From positions 4,422,501-4,486,500 of the forward strand of contig OX638133.1 in the NCBI GenBank assembly GCA_951804985.1: 64,000 nt of DNA, read 5' to 3'. This stretch comes from Dryomyza anilis. Taxonomy: Eukaryota > Arthropoda > Insecta > Diptera > Dryomyzidae. The notes beneath the pieces were generated by a model that was not told where the DNA came from, searched no databases, and saw only the letters and a list, made by a program, of their open reading frames with translations. Positions within the stretch are counted from its first letter, which is position 1, and each line of letters begins with the position of its first letter. Of the stretch, positions 24,763 through 34,852 are shown in pieces. A program made the position numbers and the translations under genes.

Positions 24763-26842
24763 GATAACTTTAAATTGAAAAATCATGACTTTGATCTACA
24801 TTTTATTTTTTTGCTAGATTATAATTTTTTTTATATTGTATTACATTTGACTTGTATTACATTTTCTACTGGGTAACTGGTATTCTTTTATTACAAAATA
24901 TGAAAAAGGTTTCATTCATTCAATTTGGAGCATAAAATCGGCGACAAAAAGTATCATCAAAAATGAATTATCGGTACGAAGGACGCCGCCGTAACCAGAG
25001 ATGAACGTGCTCATAGCAAATACATGTCCTGCCACACATTTTGAAGGCTCCTTCACAAGTGTCGCGCACCCCAGTCCACTGCGTATCGCATTGAAAGTCA
25101 TTAAGGCTTAAGTTACGCAGCCTAAAATAAACACATTAACGTTCTTAGCAATGATGCGTTAATTTTTTTTTTTTAATTTTTCTAATTTCAAAAACATATT
25201 TTTCTTGTTCAGTCTGTGTACTTCAAGTGAGTTGAAAGTAGAGTTTCAGCGGGTTTTGTGGATGGGGTCTGTGATTGAGAGTGGTGCTCGCTGCTGTGGT
25301 GTTTTCTGTTCACACCAGGTGTGCTCATTAGAAGGCAAATTGGTGTGAATTGATGATGAGCCGCAGGCGTTGCACGTTCGAGATGATTTCGATTTGCGGT
25401 AGGTACCAAAAAATACGAAAGCTTCGGGGGCTATTTCGATAGTCGATGTCATCTATATACAGCTCATTATGGTGACGTAAATTAGTAATTGAAATATCAA
25501 TGGATTTTGCATTTGTCATCATTCAAGTGTTTTTAACAGTCGGATGGATGACGGGAACTAAAAATTGAATCAACTTTTGAAAAAAAAATCAATTTTTATA
25601 ATAAATACCTATTATGCGCTAAGAAAACAGTTTTCTAATATAAAGCATAATTTACTTGAATTAGCGGTACGTTCTACTTTACTTATTTGACAGAAACTTT
25701 TTTTTTATATGGAGAACATATTATTATTTAAGTTCTTTTATTAGTAAAAAAAAACTTTTTCTTGAGACTTTTACCAATAGAATAAAAATAAATTTCAAAA
25801 AAAGAAGTTTGTTTTTTTTGTATGAATTTCCTTTTCATTATCAACGGTTATACTATGTAATATTTTTCATTATAAGTAACAAAAAAAAATTAAATCACAG
25901 AGAACACAGAACATACAAAACAGAAAAGTGCGGTTTAATTAAATTATACAACAATAAAGGGTAGGCTCCAGAAAAAGCGAAAAGTATAGATACTGGGAAT
26001 AAATGAATTTTATTATCTCGCTACGTAGAAGTGATGCCGACGGCATCCGGTCTCTTGTGGCAAAGGTAGCACAGCAACTAATTTAATAAATAATTTATTT
26101 TTATCATATGCACTTTGTTTTAATTTTAAGCAACAAATAATAAAATTTCCTGCTTTAATTGAAGCGCATAAAAGCAGTAATTGACTCTGCGTTGGTAAGG
26201 AAGCAAAAATAAAATAAGAGGAAGGCACCTGAGTATTACTTAAATAATATGCAAACATAATTTAACATTAATTATATTTAGTTATTTTTAAATGGCTTGT
26301 CAGGATGCGCACTTACGGCGTATATGTCAACAACGAAAATTGTCAACTGACGGAAGTTATTTAAAACTTTTACATTGCACTGTGAAAAGCAGAGAACGAC
26401 AATGGCATCAGTCACAATGTCACTCACTTTTTCCCCACCTCCTCTCTTAATTAGCAATTGAAATCAGTACCAACAGAGTACAACACACATGATTTGAAAT
26501 AAATTGCTAGTAATTAAAAATTATACAGCTGCTAATGTGATTTTTTTTTTGCATTTGAACGCGCATAGCATTTAAAACTTTTGCATCCCGACAGTGACAG
26601 CCATCTTGTGCGAACGCTTTATATTCGCCATTTTGTGTTTTGCACTTGTGCTAATTGTCAAAATTCAAAGAGTCACCCTAGTACTGGTAGGTCGTACATG
26701 AAAATGTAAAGATTAATATTTTATAAAAGGATTCAAACCATTTTAGAAATAGATTCATTTAAGCAAGGGATTTTTTGTCGTTTCGGTTATGGTTTCAGTA
26801 TTAAGTTTTCTAAAGAGACGGTTTAGGCATACAAGAAAAAAA
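24763..26842. other. Gene-free DNA with a GC-richer island of unknown origin
   Basis: 24905-25130 and 25210-25520 are more GC-rich than their surroundings and give overlapping open frames on the - strand in two frames (for example 25246-25452 and 25328-25522). I recognise no protein and see no convincing splice sites joining them. They could be decayed exons or an old retrocopy. 26280-26700 is also slightly GC-richer. Nothing else supported. Confidence 0.4.
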
Positions 26843-28570
26843 TCATCAATATGATGAATTTATTCATCAATATTATGAATTTTTTCACTAACTACAAGAT
26901 TTATCATATTGATACCACCTTAAATGACATATTGATGAATACATTCTTTACATATGGGCCATTCCACACCAAATCGACCAAAAAAATTTGAGATTTTACC
27001 TTATGGATTTCAATAAAATTTGGGCAACTGCTAAAGGGTATCCAGATATGTACCGACCATTTTTTTTATTTTCTTCCAGAGATACAGTGGCTCAAAGTTA
27101 CAAAAAATGGGCTAAAAATCACTTTTGTATGGTTGTTTATATTTAAATATCTCTTAAACTAGTAATGCTAGAAACTCCACTGATAGCTCGTTTTAAAGCT
27201 AAGAGAACAGGCTTTCAGAAAAATTAAGTTGTAACATAATTTTCTAAATTTTTATTTATTTTTTATTTAGAATTTTTTTTTCTACAGTAAAAGTTGTAAT
27301 AATACCTGAATATATATGTAACTCTGATTTCTAAAATGAAGTCAGTTTTATCATATTCAATCTAGTTTTTGAGATATTAATTTTGGCATATAGTTTTTAC
27401 GATTTTCGAAAAATGGTATATATCTCAATAACTAGAGACAATTTGATGAAACTAACGCCATTTTCGAAATCAGAGTTACAAAATCATTGAAAAATTATTG
27501 CAACTTTACTTTTGAAAAAAATATTTTTTTTTTTCAATATAAAAAATATGTAAAAATTTAAAAATTAATTTTTAAAATATGATGCCATCAAAATACCATC
27601 TTGAAATTTGGCATGAACATTTATATTAAATCAACCAAAATATGTGATTTTTTTCAGAATTTTAAAAAGGGTCCTTTTTATGGACATCCATTTTGAAGTA
27701 CATGAGTTATTTCCACGGGCCACATGTTCAAGTTTAGAAGTTACAACTTAATTTGTATAGTTACAACTTAATTTGTATTTTTTTCAGAATTTTAAGCTTG
27801 TTCTAATAGCTTTAAAACGAGCCATAAACGGAGTTTCTGGTATTTCAACTTTAAGAGATATTGAAATATGAAAAATCATATAAAATTGATTTTTGGCCCA
27901 TTTTTTGTAAATTTGAACCACTGTATCTCTGGAAGTAGTGGGCGAAAAAATAAAACAAAAATTGATCAATGCATATTTTGATACCCTTTATCAGTTGTGC
28001 AAATTTCATTGACATCGAAGAAGATGAGTTCCAACCGCTGGTCGATTTGGTGTGGAATGGCCCATATATGAAATTATTCGTATTATCGAACATCATAGTG
28101 AAGAACGAAAAATTCAATACAATGAATTTGAATCGTCATATTGATAATTTGTTAATAATATTAATGAATATAATATTTTTTTACGTATAATTCGAAAAAA
28201 AGTTGTGAACATTTTATTTAAAAAATAACAGAATTTTTTAAATTTAAAAAAAAAAATTCGGAAAATTTTTTTTTTTTTGATTTTTTTTTTTTTTTTTGAA
28301 AAATACAAATATTTTGATTGAAATTTGGTTTAATGAACAGCATTCTTCAATATTAAGTAAAAGATGTTGTATTTTATGTTCTTGATCATTAATATGATGA
28401 AAGGTATTCTTGACATACAGTTCATCATATTGAAGAACACTTTTTCGACAGTTACGAAGCGTTCATCATATTTATGATCGCATTCATAACATTGATGTCG
28501 GTTCTTCGATGCAATGAATCATGGTTTGAAGAACGGAATTCATCAATATGATGTACATTTTTTTTCTGTG
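26843..28570. mobile_element. 1.7-kb foldback-like element
   Basis: The ends are inverted: AGAAAAAAATCATCAATATG on the left and the complement of CATCAATATGATGTACATTT...CTGTGAG on the right. Subterminal arms of about 290 bp are also inverted: GGGCCATTCCACACCAAATC at about 26957, mirrored by GATTTGGTGTGGAATGGCCC at about 28045-28064. Many motifs continue in mirrored order (ATACAGTGGCTCAAAGTT versus AAATTTGAACCACTGTAT). The arms are separated by about 500 bp containing further inverted text. ATCATATTGATGA iterations flank both arms. No transposase frame is seen. Confidence 0.75.
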
Positions 28571-29512
28571 AGTAAAGAAGGTTATGTCACATACGATATT
28601 TTGATTTGTCCATGTGACCTAACCTTCCCTATTAAAAAAAAACAAAATTATAAACAAATGTCGGTTTCGGTTGTGATTTCCGTCCCTGGTTCTTATTACA
28701 GTTCAGAAAATGAGCATTTTTTCTTTTACTTCGAAACTCGAAACTTCGAGATTGTCAAATAAATCTCTCTGTATGAAACAAATTACTAAATCTTGCTTTC
28801 GCGTTGAAGGGTTATGTTGCTTAAGTTACATTTAATTTAATTACGTAACTTGTAAACTTCCTCACGACACGGAAAGACACGTAGTGACTAACAAGACACG
28901 ATGTATCTGTTGCAAATTGAGAGAATGGCAAATGAAAATTATTTTCAGAAACTTTCGAGGAAAAGCATAAGAGCTATAATGCAATTTCCATGAAATAGGG
29001 ATAAGGACTAAATCCCAAATTCACAATACCGACATTTATGAGTCTTATATGATTGTTTTAAAGTAATTTAAAGTAATTTAATTTTAATTTATATTTTTAA
29101 AGTAATTATATGAGGAGATATATTCAATCAAATACCTAAATACTTGTATTGCGATGTGAAGCAACATTTATGAATCCGATACATCGCTATACAAGTACTT
29201 CGGGATTTTGTCGCGGCGGGATTTTGTAATCTGGATTTTGAATTGGGGATTTTGGTTTCGAGATTATGCACGTCGGGATTTCGTTACCAACCCCATAAAA
29301 TAGCATACACAAGACAAATTTAAACACCGTTTAGAAGTTGAGAAAATCTTCAAAAAGTTATAAAGAGCATAAGAAACATACCGATTCTATTTTTCTAATT
29401 AATAAAAACAGAATCAGTTGGTAGTTAGGTATTTTATTGCAATGTTTAGAAATTTTTATATTGGGTATAAATCAGAGTATTCATAGTCGTATATTTTAAT
29501 TTAGTTTAATTT
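28571..29512. other. Gene-free DNA downstream of the extended GST
   Basis: Contains a short dyad near 29137-29202 (AATACTTGTATTGCGATGT against ACATCGCTATACAAGTACTT) and four CGGGATTT-type words at 29200-29290. On the - strand an AATAAA (complement at about 29433-29438), roughly 75 nt past the stop at 29513, is a candidate poly(A) signal for the gene that follows. Confidence 0.4.
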
Positions 29513-32500
29513 CTAATTCCAACAATGGTTATTATGCCAGTTCATTGAGTCAGACGCCTGAGAATCGTCATCATCGCATGTGCACTGAAAATCATTCCCT
29601 GCATAGTGCTGAGTCCCTGAATTGCATACATTTCTCTGCTGTTGAGCATTACATGGACATGTTGATCCATTCGTATCCCTGCCGCAATCCATAAGCGTCG
29701 TTGGATCAGTGCACTGCAAACGTCTATAAAATGAACACTTTAAATCGTTCGTTCCCACACCGCATTCTCTAGTATATGGTGCTCCTGTATAGAACATATT
29801 CTGCTGCACATTTGCAGAAGTTGGCTGCTGCTCATTTTTAGAAGTTGCCTCCTTTGTGCACATACAGCAATCACTATTCTCTGGCGAACCTTGGTATTGT
29901 CCCAATCGTTGTAGTACCTCACTCAACTTTTCAATTCCAACGCAATTAAAGCGATACATGGCCATCGCTTTTATTCGACAAAACCAATCATGCAAATGTG
30001 GCCATCTGTTTTTGTAGCAGTCTACGGGAAACATCAGATCCAAAGCTCCAATCGTGGCCACAATAGAAATATCGGCTATGGTAAGCTGTAAGTAAAACAA
30101 TTCGTAATGTCCCGAAACAAAATATTCGGCTGATTATTGGCAGAAAATCAGAATATTTCTGGCAAAAGCGCAATATTATGGCTGATTTTACGCAGGACAC
30201 AGCAAATTCCAGCTTTCCTTCAGTAAGTTTCACGCAGAGAATCTGTGTGTTAAATAATTTGTTTATGACATGACAGAATTATGGAATATTATTGGAATTC
30301 TATTTGAAATAGACTGCATTGTAGCAGGTGTTTTGGTTGTACAAATAACTTCAACTTTCTTTAATTTGTTTATGTATATTTAGTATTCATTGCCATTTTT
30401 AAATGAATTAAATAAATGTTAAAAATACAAACTCTACACACGATTCTTAACATATATTTTGGACAAACAATATATGCAAATTTAGATTCCTAATAGAAGC
30501 TTTTTGGCAGATAGTCAAAATATCGTCGTTGTAGAACTTAAAGTCACCAACTACATTTTCAAAGAGCCAATTGTTCACTTACAAAAATCTTAATATGTCT
30601 TTCAATTTTTAATCGATGAGTTCAATATTTCTACCAAATGATAAGAAACTCTAAATCTATCAATTGGTATTTCAACTTTAAGAATGTATCTATTACTTTT
30701 TGTAATAATTACCAACAATGTTGAAATTTAAGATTTTCGTAAAAATGTATTTGATGACTTTTAGTTCTACAACGACGATATGTAGTTGCCTTAATCTGTC
30801 TTTAATTTCCAAATATCTGCTCTACATTCTTTCGTCTTCCTATAATCTACCGTTTTACTACCGTCTGCTGTTTTTTTCAAGGGCAGAAAACAGGTAAGTT
30901 TTGCAACTAACTCCGCCTTAGTCTGCCGTACCTCGATTTTCAGCTTGAAATCTGCTGTGTTTGTATGCCTGTTACCTGCCGTATATTATGTCTAAAATAT
31001 ATTTGCGAACTTACATTTTCACCTGCAATAAAAGTGGATTTCGTCAGAAAAACGTCCATAGTTTCATAGGCTTTCATAATTTTTTTCTGATGATATTCCA
31101 AATCACATTTGTTATATCCTTTGCGTAGGATGTCAGTCTATTTTCAAGAAATTATATTCTATATTATTAATATAATCAATAAAATTGACCCACCAAAAAT
31201 TCGCCGTGTCTCCTATGTAAAACCATGCTCTCGAAAAACAACTTGTTTAGTATGTCCATACGTATTTGATAGTCTTGCGGATATAATTCTTTGATTTGAT
31301 CACCACCGAATACATCGCATAGATATATTAGTATAGCGTGACTGTCGGTGAGAACTGTATTGCCGTGCACCAAGGTGGGTACAGTCTGTATAGGATTCAA
31401 CTGCGAGAACATGACATTGTATACCTCAGTTACTGCATTTGTATAAACTACTTACATCTTTGTAAAAATCTTCCAATTGTTCACCTTTAAGAAGATCAAT
31501 ATGACGAAGATCAACGGAGAGATTCAGCAGGTTGATTAGCATGAGGCAACTTCGTGCCTGAGCACTGATTTCATCGTAGTAGAGCACGAGTGGTGATTTG
31601 TCCTGTTCTGTCAATTTAAAATTGTCCTTAAATGCCATAACCGTCTCCTCAGGAGTGAGAAAACGGTTTTGATTGAATTCCATTTGATCAGAACCATTTG
31701 GATTTTGATTGAATTCCATTTGGTCACAACCACAACTGTCTGTCATTTGATTGAATTGCTGTAACCCATTTGAGTGGACTGACTGATCAGGGCTCTGAGT
31801 CGAAGGTGTCGATGTTTCTCTCAAGACTGACTTTCGCTGATTTTGATTGAGGTCCATTTGATCACAACAGTTTGACTTTTGACTGACTTCCATTTGATCA
31901 CAACAGTTTGGCATTTTATTGAATTTCATTTGATCACAAGCACAACGGTCTGGATTTTTATTGAATTGCGGCATCGCATTTGAGAGGACTGAATCAAGAG
32001 GGATCTGAGTCGAAGGTGTCGGTGTTTCTCTCAAGACTGACTTTCGTTGAACTGGTATAACTGATGTTCGATCACAACGGTTTGGCTTTTGATTAAGGTC
32101 CATTTGATCACAACAGTTTGACTTTTGACGGACTTCCATTTGATCACAACAGTTTTGCTTTTGATTGAATTTCATTTGATCACAAGCACAACGGTCTGGA
32201 TTTTGATTGAATTTGGGTACCCCATTTGAGTGATCTGAATCAAGAGGGCACTGAGTCGACGTTTCTCTTAAGACTTGCTTTCGCTGAACTGGTATAACTG
32301 ATGTTTGATCACAACGGTTTGGCTTTTTATTGAATTCCATTTGATCACAACAGACACAACAGTTTGGCTTTTGATTAAATTCCATTTGACCACAACGGTC
32401 TGGCTTTTGATTGAATTTGGGTACCCCATTTGAGTGGACTGACTGAACTGGGCTCTGAGTCGAAGGTGTCGAAGGTGTCAAAGGTGTCGAAGGTGTCAAA

Positions 32501-33804
32501 GGTGTCGAAGGTGTCGGTGTTTCTCTCAAGACTTGCTTTCGCTGAACTGGTGTTACTGATGTTCTCATATTCGGTTTTTCAGGTTTTGTGGGTGGAATTA
32601 GAGATCTTCTCTGAGATTGTGTGGATTTGCGTGGCGTTGTATGTGTCGGTAACGGAGTTGGAAGTACTTTCGGCGTTTTTTCTACTTCTTTTACATCCGG
32701 TAGCACTTTTTTTAGCTGCTCTACCTCTTTTACTACCGGTGTCGCCATTTTATTTGCCTTTGGCATATGTTTTTCTACTGTTTTTGCGAGCTCTTGTTTC
32801 GATTGTGCCTTACTTAAGTCCGTTTCTGATTTCTTCGTTGCTTGATTGAAGGCCTGTAGATTTAGAAACAAGTTATCCGTCGTAACATTCATCTCTTGAG
32901 CCTTTTTTTCCGCCTGATTCATGGTTTTTTCTATTTGCTCAACCAGCGCTTCTGAAGCCTGAAGTGTCTGTCGCGACTGTCTTATTTTTAACAGTAGCTG
33001 ACCTGCTTGTGTTTCTTCCCCATTTTCCACTTTCGTCACTGGTTCCTTTGTTTTGTGGTCACTTTGTTTTGATTTTATCAAAGGCGGGGTAGCTGGCACC
33101 GCCTTTAATGATTCCTTTGTTTTGTGATCCAATTGTTGAGGTCTTACCAAAGGCGGAGGTGGTGGCACCGTCGGCAAGGGTTCCTTTGTTTTGTGATCAT
33201 TTTGCTGTGGTTTTATCAAGGTCGGAAGTGCCGGCGGCGCCCTAGTAGGCTGGCGCAATGGTGTTGGTTTCCAGCTTTCCGGTATATTAGAAGGACATTC
33301 TGGTCGTGGTGGTACCGATCTAGAATGTAATGGTACCGTCGTCGATTTGCTCTGTTTTGGTGGCACTGAACTCGAAGCACGTCGTAGTGGTGGTGAAACC
33401 GACTGTTCAGGCAGGTGAGATTCCGAATCTTTTTGTGTTTCTTTATCAACTACTTCAGATTTTCTACTCATAACGGGCTCTGCTGTTTCAGTGGTGTCCA
33501 ACATTTGGCCCAAATCAATGGTTAATGCTAGTTCTATTTTTGGTGCGGAACTCTGACGTCCAGGTGAGGACCATAGGCTTTGGCGTGAAGTCGTACTCTG
33601 TCGTGCCATAACCGAAATAGGTCCCGCTGTAGCAGATTGCTCGGTTTCATAATTAACATCTTCCCTTTTGTCTGGTGGAATGTCGGAATCCCAATTTATA
33701 GCATTATCTTTTGTCCCAGCAGCAACCGTTTTTGGCACATTCGGTGTGTTGTTGTTGGGCTTCGAACGCGATGATCGCGTTGAACGTGATGCCCGCTGCG
33801 CCAT
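29513..33804 (-). CDS. Nobo-derived GST with giant repeat-rich N-terminal extension (paralogue A)
   Basis: Exons on the minus strand 33804-31456, 31400-31194, 31137-31015 and 30085-29513 give 1083 residues with canonical GT-AG introns. Residues about 736-940 are a GST most like Nobo/GstE14: the thioredoxin-like half has SPLVLYYDE, the VPTL cis-Pro motif and LTDSHAI; the helical half follows. All three introns match the single-domain nobo gene downstream. The first 735 residues are not GST: a Ser/Arg-rich start, three 23-residue Pro-rich repeats (about 194-258, core DHKTKE), a predicted coiled coil (about 262-345), and four modules of 70-86 residues (about 414-720) containing Cys-rich C-D-Q-M-E/K-F-N-Q units. 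The last 120 residues are Cys-rich. The Ser of the GST active-site loop is kept (ISAQARS), but Nobo Asp113 is His848. Function unknown; a structural or testis role is speculation. Confidence 0.85.
30521..30781. mobile_element. TA-flanked MITE, copy 1 (in intron 3 of paralogue A)
   Basis: The terminal inverted repeats begin ATCGTCGTTGTAGAACT on the left and as its complement on the right (AGTTCTACAACGACGAT), flanked by TA on both sides, as expected for Tc1/mariner-type insertion. Subterminal sequence (AAAGTCACCAACTACATTTT) is also mirrored. The length is about 258 bp with no coding frame. A second copy is at 44177-44421. Confidence 0.75.
31650..32577 (-). repeat. Four higher-order coding repeats in paralogue A
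   Basis: The nucleotide landmark AAGACTKRCTTTCGCTGA occurs near 32528, 32269, 32033 and 31823, with spacings of about 259, 236 and 210 bp. Each module encodes Q-R-K-(Q/S)-V-L-R-E-T, a Thr/Pro/Ser stretch, S-N-G-x-P-x-F-N-Q and then two to four 11-residue Cys-containing units. The first module also has a six-fold G-V-S/T-K-G-V-type triplet expansion read as S-T-P-L-T-P. Reading frame is preserved across all modules despite their length differences. Confidence 0.85.
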
Positions 33805-34852
33805 GTTATTAGCGGTTTTTAACGGTTACTTGATAAGGACAAAATTACGAAATTTTGATCATTCAACTTTATACAATTTTTAACATTTTGACATTTTTAT
33901 TATAGGATTCGATATCAAATATTTTTATTTTATAAAATACTTGTTTAAGTATTGAAAATAACTGAACGATAATGGTTTAGAGGGACGCTAATTAGGAAAG
34001 TATTATGTCCAATAAACAATTATAAATATTGTCCTCGATCTCGAAAATTTACTGACAATCTCGAAGAAAATACGGAAAACCCAAAGGAATAAAAATTTGA
34101 GCCTTACACCTCAAGAAGGTAGAAGGTATGGGCTTCGCAAAACTGAATTTGTATTCCAAAAGCAGGTATACTTAAGATAGACACAGTTATGGCATTTGCC
34201 TAAGTGATGTATATTGCGATTGTTTATCTTTTTGCCAAATTTGGGAGAGATTGTACAGAGGGGCGTGTGACTTCAAGTGCACTCCTAACATTAAGGGTAG
34301 AGTTATACAAATCAAAAAGGATTATAATTATAATTGCTACGTAGAATGTACTGTGGCACCTTTCATATAATCAAAAACGTAAAAATCCTAACTTAGACAA
34401 GTGTAGTTATAAAAATTGAAGCGATCATGCTTAATATTTTATTCAGAAAAAAATTCCCTTAAATCCCATTAAAATTGGTCAATAAGACAATTATTGATTT
34501 AATAGTATACAAAAAATAAATTTGTTCATATAAACTCAATGGCAATGTCATGGTATTTTCTAGTATTTCATGGTATTTTCCGATTAAAATAATAATTTAT
34601 CCTATTGACTATTTTTTATAGTAAAAAACTATTATTTAAATAGTTTTTTTCTGGGTGCATGTGGAATGTGGTTTAGTTTTAACCAAGGAACGTAGGCAAA
34701 GGCACCTTCAGTATAACCAATACTTTAAAAATGTTATAGGACCTGACCTATTAAAACGACATAGGCACTATGGGAAGCTGTGACATATGAAGCTGTGTAT
34801 AACAGAGTACTATTCATTAATTTCGAATCTATTAAGTTGATTTATTATGTGT
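33805..34852. other. Intergenic DNA between extended GST paralogues
   Basis: Upstream region of paralogue A and downstream region of paralogue B. It includes the MITE copy B at 34445-34660. No additional gene is seen. Confidence 0.45.
34445..34660. mobile_element. Short TIR element, copy B
   Basis: Reverse-orientation relative of 24527-24762. The shared core is TTATTGATTTAATAGTATAC here and its complement there, with similar flanking order (CTATTGACTATTTTTTATAG). The ends are less clear than in copy A. Confidence 0.5.

Noticed and set aside
32430..32849. Plus-strand frames opposite paralogue A
   Set aside because: Low-complexity mirror of the coding repeats with no domain.
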